This document shows positions 10,418-19,439 of a DNA stretch of 64,000 nucleotides, piece by piece. A model generated the notes under the pieces. The model saw only the letters and a list, made by a program, of their open reading frames with translations, ran no database searches and was not told the origin of the DNA. The position numbers and the translations under genes were made by a program. Within the stretch, counting starts at the first letter, position 1, and the number at the start of each line of letters is the position of its first letter. Origin of the DNA: Ignavibacteriota bacterium (lineage in GTDB: Bacteria > Bacteroidota > Ignavibacteria > Ignavibacteriales > Melioribacteraceae); contig JADJWT010000001.1 in NCBI GenBank assembly GCA_016716225.1, positions 1,426,001 through 1,490,000 on the forward strand. The letters are read 5' to 3'.

Positions 10418-10660
10418 TTTGAACAATTTGTTCATCATGATTTTTAATCTTACTTTCTAACTCATTTATTTTTATTTCAACTTCATTATTACTTAAAGCA
10501 AACATAAAATCATTTAGAAATTTTTTAATATTCTGTTTACAGCTTGTTTCAAGAAATGAGTTTCAACATTATAGAGTTCTGCTAAATCTCTATCTAAAAT
10601 TGCACATGGATTTCTAATTATTAGAATTTTATTAAATATTTTTAGATCGGTAAATAAATT
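10418..10660 (-). pseudogene. ORF6N-domain protein remnant (frameshifted and internally deleted)
   Basis: Reading the reverse strand from about 10657 gives 'IIRNPCAILDRDLAELYNVE' followed by 'THFLKQAVNRILKNF' and then a stop. This is the conserved core of ORF6N (phage/anti-repressor type) domains. A frame change restores the next expected piece, 'NDFMFALSNNEVEIKI', and then the coiled-coil tail 'ELESKIKNHDEQIVQIIF'. The central part expected between 'FMFAL' and the tail is missing, there is no convincing start codon, and the tail frame runs into the end of the GMC gene. The gene is therefore a decayed remnant. ORF6N genes are often mobile or phage-linked, but no other mobile sequence is visible here. 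The rest of the gap up to 10820 is AT-rich and I see no gene in it. Confidence 0.75.
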
Positions 10661-10820
10661 TTAGATTTCATATTAATAATCTACAATATGTATATAGTTT
10701 AATAATACAATTCTTATCCAATTCTAGATATTTCAAGTAAAAATATAAATCTTCTGTACTTTTATTTTCTTATATAGCTTGTTAATTTTAACTAATTACA
10801 AAAGAATTTAAGGTGTTTAT

Positions 10821-13205
10821 ATGAAAAAGTATTTGATCACTTATTTGGTACTTTTTTTTACTTTGTTAATTTCAAGTTGTCAATCCAATCAATCAAAAAT
10901 TAAAGATATTATTCAGCCAATAAATCTTGTTTCCGGCAAAATTGATTCTGTAATTATTAGTGATTTATTTTATCATCAAAATTATAATCTGAAATTTTCA
11001 CAAAATGAAAATGTTCAGTTGAAAAAAGAAAATAATAGATTATTCTTAAAAACTGATTCAACTTTTGAAGGAATGACTTTTGTTGAGTTTGAAGTTGATA
11101 AAAATTTATATCAAATACCGATTATTTCTAAGAAGGAAAAATTTTACGAATTTACTTTTAAGCCCGATAAAATCTATGAAAAACTTACTTTGTTTGGAAG
11201 TTTCAATGGTTGGAATAGAACAAATTTACCAATGACCGATATTGATGGAGACGGAATATTTACCGCGAAAGTAGCTTTGGAACCGGGAGTTTATCAATAT
11301 AAATTTTATGGAGATGGAATTGAAATTGAAGATCCTTTAAATCCCGAAAAAGTTTCGAATGGAATGGGAAGTTTTAATTCACTTCGCACAATTGAAGATT
11401 TAAATTCTGAAAAATTTTATTTACACATTGATGAATATTATTCTAAAAATCCGCAATCGACTTTTTCCTTTTATTTAGAAGATGAATCAGACAACGAATT
11501 AAATATTCAAAATATTTTTGCTTTGTTAGATAATTCTAAAATCCCAGAAAATAAAATTATTGTTGATGGAAAGCATATCAGTATTAACTACAATTATGAT
11601 GAACTTGAAAATCAAATTTTAAAAGTAGCAGTTTCTGCAAATGGAAAAGTTTCAAATTTCCAAACTGTTCAACTATTTAATGGAAAGCCGATTGACAATT
11701 CAACATTTTCTTGGAATGATGGAATTATTTATTCACTTATGATCGATCGATTTTATGATGGAAATTCTGAAAATAATAATCCAATAAAACATGATTCTCT
11801 TTCTCCCAAAGCAAATTATATGGGTGGAGATTTAAAAGGAATAATCTCAAAGTTGAAGGAGGGTTATTTTACTTCACTTGGTATAAATACAATTTGGATT
11901 TCTCCGGTTTATGATAATCCAAATGAAGCTTACAAAGAATTTCCAGTGCCACACAGATATTACTCCGGATACCATGGATATTGGCCGATCAACTCCTATA
12001 AAGTCGATGAACATTTAGGAACTTTGGAAGATGTAAAAGAAATTGTAAAAATTGCACATCAAAAAGGAATAAAAATTCTCTTAGATTTTGTATCGCATCA
12101 TGTTCACATTCAACATCCATATTACGAAAATAATAAAAAATGGTTTGGCCAACTTGAATTACCGGACGGCAGATTAAATATAAGATTTTGGGATGAGTTT
12201 AGATTAACAACATGGTTTGAGCCATATTTACCTTCGTTCGATTTTTTATCATCTCCCGAAGCTCTTGAAGAAATGGCGAATGTTGCAATCTGGTGGTTGA
12301 ATGAAACCGATGCGGATGGCTACCGTCATGATGCTGTAAAACATGTTCCTAATGAATTTTGGAGAAAACTAAATGAGAAAATTAGAAAAGAGATTTCACC
12401 AAAAAGAAATTTATCTGTTTATCAAATTGGTGAAACTTTCGGAAGTTACGAATTAATAAGTTCATATGTTAACAATGGTCAATTAAATTCTCAGTTTAAT
12501 TTTAATTTGTATGATGTAGCACTTCCAACATTTATTAGAGAAAATGCTTCATTTGCAGCTTTAGATAAGGAAATGCAAAAAACATTTTCTGTATATGGAA
12601 TAAATCATTTAATGGGAAATATTATGGATAGCCATGATAAAAATCGCTTTATGGCTTTTGCGGATGGAGATTTAGATGCAAGTCAATGGACTGCAATTGA
12701 AGAAGGATGGAATTATCCGCCTGTTGTTGATAATCCGGAAAGTTATAAAAAATTAATTTTGTATATAGCATATATGAATTCTATTCCAGGGCTTCCGGTT
12801 ATTTATTATGGAAGTGAATTTGGAATGACCGGCGCTTCGGATCCGGATAATAGAAGAATGATGAGATTTGGAAATCAATTAAATGTTGCTGAAAAAAGTA
12901 CTTTATCTGAAGTTTCTAAAATTATAAATTTGCGAAAAACACATCCGGCATTGCGTTATGGAGATTTTTATACTTTGCTAGCAAATGAAAATATTTATGC
13001 ATTTATTCGATCTGATTTTAATGAACGAATTTTGACTGTAATTAATAAAAGTAATTTTATTCAAAATTTGAGTTTAAAAATTCCAGAAATGTATAATTGC
13101 ACATTAACTTTCAATTTAAGTTCAAAAGAAAATATTAAACTTTTTAAGAATAATTTGAATTTTAAAATAGATAAGCAAAGTTGGGCATTTTATAAGTTAA
13201 ACTGA
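10821..13205 (+). CDS. GH13 alpha-amylase-family lipoprotein with N-terminal CBM48-like domain
   Basis: A 794-residue surface or periplasmic glycoside hydrolase. The signal peptide ends in a lipobox ('LISSC', C20). An AMPK/CBM48-like starch-binding domain lies at about residues 110-185 ('LFGSFNGWNRTNLPM', 'GVYQYKFYGDG'). The GH13 barrel has 'LLDFVSHHVH' (region I), 'GYRHDAVKH' with nucleophile D504, 'QIGETFG' with acid/base E538 and 'MDSHDKNRF' with D606. The C-terminal beta domain begins near residue 720. It probably cleaves alpha-1,4-glucans or maltodextrins at the cell surface. No sus-type transport genes are adjacent. The start is supported by an 'AAGGTG' ribosome site. Confidence 0.93.
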   Translation: MKKYLITYLVLFFTLLISSCQSNQSKIKDIIQPINLVSGKIDSVIISDLFYHQNYNLKFSQNENVQLKKENNRLFLKTDSTFEGMTFVEFEVDKNLYQIPIISKKEKFYEFTFKPDKIYEKLTLFGSFNGWNRTNLPMTDIDGDGIFTAKVALEPGVYQYKFYGDGIEIEDPLNPEKVSNGMGSFNSLRTIEDLNSEKFYLHIDEYYSKNPQSTFSFYLEDESDNELNIQNIFALLDNSKIPENKIIVDGKHISINYNYDELENQILKVAVSANGKVSNFQTVQLFNGKPIDNSTFSWNDGIIYSLMIDRFYDGNSENNNPIKHDSLSPKANYMGGDLKGIISKLKEGYFTSLGINTIWISPVYDNPNEAYKEFPVPHRYYSGYHGYWPINSYKVDEHLGTLEDVKEIVKIAHQKGIKILLDFVSHHVHIQHPYYENNKKWFGQLELPDGRLNIRFWDEFRLTTWFEPYLPSFDFLSSPEALEEMANVAIWWLNETDADGYRHDAVKHVPNEFWRKLNEKIRKEISPKRNLSVYQIGETFGSYELISSYVNNGQLNSQFNFNLYDVALPTFIRENASFAALDKEMQKTFSVYGINHLMGNIMDSHDKNRFMAFADGDLDASQWTAIEEGWNYPPVVDNPESYKKLILYIAYMNSIPGLPVIYYGSEFGMTGASDPDNRRMMRFGNQLNVAEKSTLSEVSKIINLRKTHPALRYGDFYTLLANENIYAFIRSDFNERILTVINKSNFIQNLSLKIPEMYNCTLTFNLSSKENIKLFKNNLNFKIDKQSWAFYKLN

Positions 13206-13240
13206 TATGAATTTGAATCCCAAATCATTGATATAGAAAT

Positions 13241-13303
13241 ATAGCACTCAGATCAAACTGATTAAACAGATTTTCACTGATCTTCTTTTAATCTAAGTGC
13301 TAT
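13241..13303. terminator. Long inverted repeat between convergent genes; probable bidirectional terminator / dispersed repeat
   Basis: Arms ATAGCACTCAGAT (13241-13253) and ATCTAAGTGCTAT (13291-13303) pair at 12 of 13 positions and the right arm is followed by TTTT. It lies between the convergent GH13 and DUF4139 genes. The 37-base loop contains a further 'GATC...GATC' pairing and text of the kind 'ATCAGTGAAAATCTG', which I recall as a common intergenic repeat in related genomes; that last point is from memory. Confidence 0.65.
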
Positions 13304-13320
13304 TTTCCTAAAGAACAAAT

Positions 13321-14679
13321 TTAATTTGTATATCTAACTTTGTAAGTTAAAGTATTTTCCGCATCTGTTTTAACCGGAACTTTAAATGTTATTGTTTGAG
13401 CATTTTTCTTTTTGTATTCAATTGAACTATTTAGAATTTCCCAATTTAATCCCAAATATCTTTCTACTTCAATTTCAACATTTTCTTTTTTTCTGTTTTT
13501 TAATTTAACTTCAAAAATTTGCTCATAAACTCTATCTGTAATTTGTTTATGATCTGTTTGTGTTTCTTCTGCAACAATATCAAACGCATCACCAATTTTT
13601 AATTTAATTGTTTCATTTTTTGGTGTATGATCAATTTGATCTTCGCCAATAAATTCAATAGATTCACCATCTGACTTATTAACTCTAACTTTTCCTTTAG
13701 GCATCGGAACACCAAGTTTTTGGTCTTCTTTATTTTGAAATTCAATTATAACATTTACTTTTCCGTTAGAATTATATCCATATGAATTATAAAAATATTT
13801 TTTTTTCGCAGCTACATTTTTTGCTTCAAAAAGTGAAATTTGTTTTGTTTCGTTTTGTGCTAAAGTTGTTGGTCGCTGTAAATTATAGATGTGATATTCA
13901 AAAAATTCCTTTTCAACAAATTGAGCCTCGTCAGCCATCATTACTGAACTTGTTAATTCTCTTCCTTTGTACATTGGTCTTTGATCTTGCACTCTGTTAA
14001 CATCTCCAGCAACTAATTTGAGTTTTGCATTTTTATAAGTTGAACCCGAATTATTATCAATACTTACCCAAGCGTTCAAATCGAGTTTTGTATCGTCTTC
14101 ATTTAAAACCGCAACGTATTCTGCATGCCAATTCATCCCACGTGTTTGATAGGAAATTTCAACATCTTGATTTCCAGATTTGTTGGAATTTAATTGCCAA
14201 ACTAAAGTTGGTTTTGTGATTAAACCTTCGGGCAATGATCCAACATTAAATCTGTACTTTTCAGTACTTGGCAACATTATTAATCCACCTTCTTTGTTTT
14301 GCAATACAATTTGATTTCCAAGCGCAGATAATAATTTTCCTTCAACAAATTCATTATTTTCATTTATCAATTGAATATTCTTATCAATATATTTTAGAAG
14401 AATTTTATTCACATTTACCAAATCATATTGATAATTTTGTTCTAAAACCTCACCATCAAATTTTATGTGAACAGTTGTCGGATCAATAAATTGCGCAACA
14501 TCAGTAATTGATATTTCTGATTTTCCTGAATTTAAATTAATATTTCTTGTGTCTTTAATTACCCCTAAATTACTATTGTACACAGTAACAGCAATTTCTT
14601 TTTGATTATTTTCTTGCCCATTTTCATTCACTGGTAATGCTAACGTTAAAGCTGAAATAAATAACGCTAATAGTTTCAT
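13321..14679 (-). CDS. DUF4139 domain protein, secreted
   Basis: A 452-residue protein with an N-terminal hydrophobic signal ('LLALFISALTLALP') and an early 'VTVYNSNLGVIKDTR' strand. 'YQTRGMNWHAEYVAVLNEDDT' -like sequence in the middle ('MNWHAEYVA') and 'LNAWVSIDNNSGSTYKNAKL' are typical of DUF4139. The C-terminal part is beta-rich ('EVERYLGLNWEI'). The family is related to the mucoidy-inhibitor MuiA-like proteins and has no established biochemical role. The gene is alone on its strand and is preceded by a 280-base divergent region shared with yitT. Confidence 0.82.
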   Translation of the reverse strand: MKLLALFISALTLALPVNENGQENNQKEIAVTVYNSNLGVIKDTRNINLNSGKSEISITDVAQFIDPTTVHIKFDGEVLEQNYQYDLVNVNKILLKYIDKNIQLINENNEFVEGKLLSALGNQIVLQNKEGGLIMLPSTEKYRFNVGSLPEGLITKPTLVWQLNSNKSGNQDVEISYQTRGMNWHAEYVAVLNEDDTKLDLNAWVSIDNNSGSTYKNAKLKLVAGDVNRVQDQRPMYKGRELTSSVMMADEAQFVEKEFFEYHIYNLQRPTTLAQNETKQISLFEAKNVAAKKKYFYNSYGYNSNGKVNVIIEFQNKEDQKLGVPMPKGKVRVNKSDGESIEFIGEDQIDHTPKNETIKLKIGDAFDIVAEETQTDHKQITDRVYEQIFEVKLKNRKKENVEIEVERYLGLNWEILNSSIEYKKKNAQTITFKVPVKTDAENTLTYKVRYTN

Positions 14680-14959
14680 TTTAGCTCCTAAAAATTCATT
14701 ATTATTTGTTTAAGTAATTAAACTAAGTAAAATTACAAATGTTCCGCATAATTCACTTAAGTTAAGTTGCAAGATGTGCTTAATTATTCTTAAGATTTTT
14801 CTTAAAAAATTTGTGATGAAAACATTTGGTTAGATAAATCCAAATGGCTTAATTTAATATTCTAAAATTAATTGTTGCGCAAAATATATGATTAAAATAT
14901 TTGTATATGTTAAAGCACAATAATATCTTTTTAAAAATTATATAAATTTAGGTGAAATT

Positions 14960-15895
14960 ATGTTTAGAATTTTAAATGGTAAATATCCAATTGTTGATTA
15001 TATAGCAATTGCAATTGGTGCAGCATTTATGGCTATTGGAATTGGTGTTTTCCTTGTTGATGCACAAGTTGTTCCCGGCGGTGTAAGTGGTTTATCAATG
15101 GCATTTTATTATTTAAGTGGAAACACTTTACCAATTGGATTAATGATTTGGGTATTTAACGTTCCATTATATATTTGGGGATTAAAGGAACTTGGAAAAA
15201 GTTTTGGGTTAAGAACTTTTTATGGTTTTACTCTAAGCTCTATTTTTATTGATTTATTCAGAGGCGATGTTCCCGGTTTTGAATGGATTAAATTACAAGA
15301 AACTCAAACAATTAAAGATCTTCTTGCAAATGATTTCTTATTTTTAATTCTTATTGGCGCTGCACTTTTAGGTATCGGACTTGGAATAATTTTCAAATTT
15401 AAAGGTACAACTGCCGGTTCAGATATTTTTGCAGCAATCATGCAAAAAAAATATGGTGTAAAACCAGGTCAAGCAATAATGTTTATTGATCTTTTTGTAA
15501 TTGCATTTGCCGGCTTTATAATTGAAATGAAAGATTTAGCAACAAACCGCCCGGCATTTTCTTTAACACTGTATGCAGTATTTCTACTTTTTGTATCTGC
15601 TAGAATAATTGATGTGATAATTGATGGATTTGATTACGCCAGAGCTGCATATATAATTTCAGATAAATTTGTTCAAATTGAAGATGCAATTCAAAATTCA
15701 TTAAGTAGAGGTGCAACTGCAATAAAATCAAGAGGACTTTACCAAAATGTTGAAAGAGAAGTAATTTTAACCGTAGTTACAATTAAAGAGTTGGGAAAAC
15801 TTCAAGAATTAATTTATAACATTGATCCAGATGCATTTGTAATTATTAATAATGTACATGAAGTATTAGGAAACGGTTTTAGAAGGCGAATATAA
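14960..15895 (+). CDS. YitT-family membrane protein (DUF161 + DUF2179)
   Basis: The 311-residue protein has about five hydrophobic helices (residues about 13-32, 50-75, 125-145, 165-185, 195-215) with 'VVPGGVSGLSMA' and 'GTTAGSDIFAAIM', the paired DUF161 signatures. A soluble C-terminal DUF2179 domain follows (about 225-305, 'SRGATAIKSRGLY', 'VFVIINNVHEVLGNGF'-like). This architecture defines the YitT/YqfU family of inner-membrane proteins of unknown transport function. It begins after a weak 'AGGTG' ribosome site and ends 52 bases before the convergent ABC permease gene. Confidence 0.9.
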   Translation: MFRILNGKYPIVDYIAIAIGAAFMAIGIGVFLVDAQVVPGGVSGLSMAFYYLSGNTLPIGLMIWVFNVPLYIWGLKELGKSFGLRTFYGFTLSSIFIDLFRGDVPGFEWIKLQETQTIKDLLANDFLFLILIGAALLGIGLGIIFKFKGTTAGSDIFAAIMQKKYGVKPGQAIMFIDLFVIAFAGFIIEMKDLATNRPAFSLTLYAVFLLFVSARIIDVIIDGFDYARAAYIISDKFVQIEDAIQNSLSRGATAIKSRGLYQNVEREVILTVVTIKELGKLQELIYNIDPDAFVIINNVHEVLGNGFRRRI

Positions 15896-15901
15896 TTTTA
15901 A

Positions 15902-15938
15902 TTGTGCTTCAGAAAAATTATAATATTCTGAAGCACAA
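15902..15938. terminator. Bidirectional terminator hairpin
   Basis: A perfect 13-base inverted repeat, TTGTGCTTCAGAA (15902-15914) and its complement (15926-15938), with an 11-base AT loop. It lies between the convergent yitT and ABC permease genes and has A/T-rich flanks on both sides. Confidence 0.85.
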
Positions 15939-15947
15939 AACTTTCAT

Positions 15948-17216
15948 TTAGTATTTATATTTTATCCACTTTATAATTTCACCCCAAGATGGTTTTTTGC
16001 CGGTTCGTAAAATTCCAACTCTAAATATTTTTCCTGCAAACGGAAATATTGCAAAAATTGTTGCAATACTTAAAATTATCGAAACTGCAAATTGCCAAAT
16101 TGGAACATCAACAATTGTCATTCTTGCTGGCATTACAATTATTGATGCAAATGGAAACATTGATGCAACCAATGCAATTGGGCTTCCGGGATTACGTACA
16201 AGCGACATTGCGATAAAAAATGGAATCATAATTAACATAAGTACCGGCCACATTCCGGATTGTGCATCTTGAGCATTTTCAAAAATTGCTCCAATCATTA
16301 CAAATAAACCTATGAATGTTATCAATCCTAAAAAGTAGTTAAAAAGTAAATACAAAATTTGTCCAATTGAAATACTGAAGCTAAACTCTTGCGGTAAAGC
16401 AAAAATTTGTGTGAATGTTACAAGAATTAACGGAATCAGCCAAACAGCCATTTGGAAAACTCCCGTAATTGAAGCGCCGAATATTTTACCCGCCATAAAT
16501 TCTTTACTGCTGACTGATGAAAGTAAAACTTCTGCAACTCTGCTGTTTTTTTCTTCCATAACAGATTGCATTGTCATTTGTCCCATCATAATTAAACTAA
16601 GATAAAGTAAAAATGTAAATAAATAAGAAACCACTAAGTTTCCGTAACCTTCTTCTTCAATTTGCTGATCTTTAGAAACTTTGAATCCGGTAAAACCAAC
16701 TCTGGAACGCGCAAAATCCAAATCAGCTTCCGATAAATTTTTGTTCTGAAAATAATTATTTACCAAAACTTTATTTACATAACTGTTTAATTTTTCTGTA
16801 ATTGTTGCATTATTAGGAGTTTTAGAATAATATTCAACATTTTTATTCGTTTTTGCTGAATCAGAAACGAAAATTATTGCGGCAAGTTTTTCATCAAGTA
16901 AATCAGATTTTTTTTCTTCTAAATATTTTTTTAATTCGCTTTTAGACTTTGTGGAATATTCAAAACTGTAGTATTTACTTTTAATAAAAGGTAATTCTTC
17001 AAATTCCGATTTGAAACTTTGCGTAAGTTCTTGAGATTCCGTAACCAATTCTAATTTTGTATTTTCATCTCCATCGAAGGAAAATAAAAACATCTGAATA
17101 CCTAAAATCAAAATCATCAATGCCGGTATGGCTAAAGTCATTGCAATAAATGCTTTGGAAAGTAATTTTTCTCTAAGTTCTCTTTTTAGCAATCCGATAA
17201 TTCTATAATTAAACAT
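15948..17216 (-). CDS. ABC-2 type transporter permease (NatB-like)
   Basis: A 422-residue membrane subunit. One N-terminal helix (about residues 22-46) is followed by a long extracytoplasmic region (about 50-190) and five or six clustered helices from about 195 onward. Between them is 'GQMTMQSVMEEKNSRVAEVLLSSVS' -type sequence (key part 'VMEEKNSRVAEVLLSS'), the hallmark of NatB/ABC2_membrane_3 permeases. It overlaps the ATPase gene upstream by 8 bases, so the two are translationally coupled. NatAB was described as a sodium exporter in Bacillus, but homologues export many substrates, so the substrate here is open. Confidence 0.9.
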   Translation of the reverse strand: MFNYRIIGLLKRELREKLLSKAFIAMTLAIPALMILILGIQMFLFSFDGDENTKLELVTESQELTQSFKSEFEELPFIKSKYYSFEYSTKSKSELKKYLEEKKSDLLDEKLAAIIFVSDSAKTNKNVEYYSKTPNNATITEKLNSYVNKVLVNNYFQNKNLSEADLDFARSRVGFTGFKVSKDQQIEEEGYGNLVVSYLFTFLLYLSLIMMGQMTMQSVMEEKNSRVAEVLLSSVSSKEFMAGKIFGASITGVFQMAVWLIPLILVTFTQIFALPQEFSFSISIGQILYLLFNYFLGLITFIGLFVMIGAIFENAQDAQSGMWPVLMLIMIPFFIAMSLVRNPGSPIALVASMFPFASIIVMPARMTIVDVPIWQFAVSIILSIATIFAIFPFAGKIFRVGILRTGKKPSWGEIIKWIKYKY

Positions 17217-18138
17217 TTTTTACCTCCAAAATTTCTTCATCAACTTTTCCGGCTAATTCAACAAAAATTTCTTGAAGTGAAATTTCGTTAGCACTGAAAT
17301 TTTTTACAACAATTTTATTCTCAACAAGCATTTTTAACAATTGTTGAATTTGAGATGAATCATTAACTTTAATTCCCGTTGTGTTTCCGTAATCAAAAAT
17401 TTTATCAATTATTGGATGATGTTGAAGAAATGAAATATCGCCATCATAAGTTAAGCTAACATTTTTTTGAGAATATTTTTTCTTAATTTCATTAAGTGAG
17501 CCATTAAGAATTATCTTTCCATGATTTATCATTGCAATATGATCACACATTTTTTCAGCAAAATCCATTAAGTGAGTTGAGAGAATTATAACTTTATTTT
17601 TTTTCTTTTCTTCAAGAATAATTTCTTTTAGCAGATTTGTGTTTATCGGGTCCAAACCGGAAAATGGCTCATCTAAAATTATAAATTCCGGATCATGCAA
17701 AATTGTAGAAATGAATTGAACTTTCTGCTGATTACCTTTTGATAAATCTTCTACTTTTGCATCTTTTCGATCAATCAAATCAAATCTTTCTAAATAATTT
17801 AAAGCCTTTTTAGTGACATCTTTTCCAAGTTTTCCTTTAATTTCCGCAAAGAATAAAAGTGTGTCTAAAACTTTCATTTTTTTGTAAAGTCCGCGTTCTT
17901 CGGGAAGATAGCCGACTTTGTTTTTAAATTCTTGTCCAACTTTTGTTCCGCGCAAAATTATTTCACCGGAATCCGGCATGTAAATATTCATCATCATTCG
18001 GATTGTTGTAGTTTTGCCGGCGCCGTTTCTACCAATCAATCCAAATATTGATCCTTCTGGAACTTCAAAGGATGCATTATTAACGGCTGTAATTCCGTTA
18101 AATGTTTTCGTTAAATTTTTAACTTCGAGTGCATTCAT
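17209..18138 (-). CDS. ABC transporter ATP-binding protein (NatA-like)
   Basis: A 309-residue ATPase with Walker A 'GRNGAGKTTT', signature 'LSKGNQQKVQF', Walker B 'FIILDEPFSGLDP' and H-loop 'ILSTHLMDFAEKM'. The C-terminal ~90 residues form the DUF4162-type extension seen in NatA and other exporter ATPases. It is the first gene of a two-gene unit with the permease. The ATG at 18138 is directly followed by the standard 'ALEVKNLTKTF' opening. Confidence 0.93.
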   Translation of the reverse strand: MNALEVKNLTKTFNGITAVNNASFEVPEGSIFGLIGRNGAGKTTTIRMMMNIYMPDSGEIILRGTKVGQEFKNKVGYLPEERGLYKKMKVLDTLLFFAEIKGKLGKDVTKKALNYLERFDLIDRKDAKVEDLSKGNQQKVQFISTILHDPEFIILDEPFSGLDPINTNLLKEIILEEKKKNKVIILSTHLMDFAEKMCDHIAMINHGKIILNGSLNEIKKKYSQKNVSLTYDGDISFLQHHPIIDKIFDYGNTTGIKVNDSSQIQQLLKMLVENKIVVKNFSANEISLQEIFVELAGKVDEEILEVKNV

Positions 18139-18205
18139 ATTTTCTTCATTTAGTTAATAATTTTTTGATTGAGACGTTTTTATTTGCTTAAGGTTTAATA
18201 AAATG

Positions 18206-18385
18206 TTACCCCATCCAAAATCCTTTACGATGTGAAACGCCTAAAACTTTTTTACAAAATTGGCAAAAGTAAATAAATCTTACTCCTAAAATTGATTCAA
18301 CCCTTCTAGCAAAAACACTTTTTAATTCATTATTGCAATGGGGACAAATTGGATTTTCATTTTCGGTTTCAATTACGTTAATCAT
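18206..18385 (-). CDS. Small zinc-ribbon protein (59 residues)
   Basis: A short open frame from ATG 18385 to TAA at 18206. It encodes two CxxC knuckles, 'CPHC' (C14, C17) and 'CQFC' (C41, C44), 23 residues apart, with a hydrophobic 'LGVRFIYF' between them. The end is 'LGVSHRKGFWMG'. The spacing is that of a treble-clef or zinc-ribbon fold of the kind that binds a protein or nucleic acid partner. It fills most of the otherwise empty gap between the ABC operon and the TM1266-like gene. I do not recognise the family; an unaided short gene, supported by the regular cysteine pattern. Confidence 0.7.
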   Translation of the reverse strand: MINVIETENENPICPHCNNELKSVFARRVESILGVRFIYFCQFCKKVLGVSHRKGFWMG

Positions 18386-18498
18386 AAGTCTATTCCTTAT
18401 TTAAGTAATTAATTACCCTTAAAATATAAAATAAAAATTTTTTAAATATTAATATTGTGTTAATTATTTTTACAATTGTAAAATAATTTGGAGTAATA

Positions 18499-18756
18499 AT
18501 GGCTAAATCAATTTTAGTAATTTTGGTTGGTAACAGAAAAGAATCAGCTGTAAAAGTTCAGCAAATTTTAACTGCTTGGGGATGCATAATTAAAACTAGA
18601 TTGGGAATTCATGACGGAGTTTTGGATAATTGCAGCGATGAAGGTTTGTTGATTTTGGAATTACACGGAACTGAAGACCAGAAAAATGAACTTTCCAGAA
18701 AAGTTGCAGTTTTACCCGGAGTAAGTTCCAAATTGGTTGAGCTGAGTTTAGATTAA
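18499..18756 (+). CDS. TM1266-type ACT-like protein (iron-only hydrogenase system putative regulator family)
   Basis: An 85-residue protein with an ACT-like alternation: 'ILVILVGNRKESAVKVQQIL', 'IKTRLGIHDG', 'GLLILELHGTEDQKNEL' and 'KVAVLPGVSSKLVEL'. These match the small TM1266 family, which is often found next to [FeFe]-hydrogenase maturation genes. No hydrogenase gene is in the window, so a hydrogenase link is only by family. A clear GGAGT ribosome site precedes the ATG. Its stop overlaps the stop of the convergent alkD-like gene by two bases. Confidence 0.78.
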   Translation: MAKSILVILVGNRKESAVKVQQILTAWGCIIKTRLGIHDGVLDNCSDEGLLILELHGTEDQKNELSRKVAVLPGVSSKLVELSLD

Positions 18757-19439
18757 AGAATTCTTGATTTAATTTTTTCTGTAGTTAATTCTTTCAACTC
18801 ATCTTTCCCAATCCATTTGGCAGATTTGGATTCGGAATTTATTAATTTTTCGGAAATTTCAATTGCTTTCTTGTTAAGATACATATTTCTTTTTCCAATT
18901 TGACGCAAAGCCCAATTAACAGCTTTCTTTACAAAATTTCTTTCGTCATCAGATTTTTCAATAATCTTTTGAAAATAAATTTCGAAATCCGTATCACTTA
19001 AATTTTTTGAATGAACTGCTAAAGTTGCAGCTAAAGCAAAACCGGCGCGTTTTACAAATTCTTCTTTTCGTTCCATCCACTCTAAAGATTTCTCAAATGC
19101 AAATTCGCTTTTGCGGAATAAATTCATGCAGCATTGATCGCACAAATCCCACGAATTAAAATCTTTTACCCAAGAATTCATTTGAGATTTTGTTACAAGC
19201 TTTGGATCATCAATAATTGTTGAAAGAATTCTTGCTTCGTGAATTTTTGTTTTCCACAATTCAATTGCGAGACTGTGATTTTTCCCAATTTGCTTTCCTA
19301 AATTTCTAAGAAACGGCATTGAAATTCCAAAAGCAAATTCTGGATTGATTCCAAACTTTGCCATTCCTTCAACATTTTTTGAATTTTTATTTTGCTTCAG
19401 AATTTTAATTATTTCATCAACTGAAAATTCTTTACTCAT
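18753..19439 (-). CDS. DNA alkylation repair protein, AlkD-like
   Basis: A 228-residue HEAT-repeat helical protein. The family motif 'SWDLCDQC' (around residue 96) and the later 'KKAVNWALRQIGK' are present; AlkD members use such W/D/W residues to hold alkylated bases in DNA. It is the last gene of a minus-strand operon that begins at 22236, and its start overlaps the preceding gene by 8 bases. Repair of alkylated purines is inferred from the family; some homologues bind other substrates. Confidence 0.9.
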   Translation of the reverse strand: MSKEFSVDEIIKILKQNKNSKNVEGMAKFGINPEFAFGISMPFLRNLGKQIGKNHSLAIELWKTKIHEARILSTIIDDPKLVTKSQMNSWVKDFNSWDLCDQCCMNLFRKSEFAFEKSLEWMERKEEFVKRAGFALAATLAVHSKNLSDTDFEIYFQKIIEKSDDERNFVKKAVNWALRQIGKRNMYLNKKAIEISEKLINSESKSAKWIGKDELKELTTEKIKSRIL

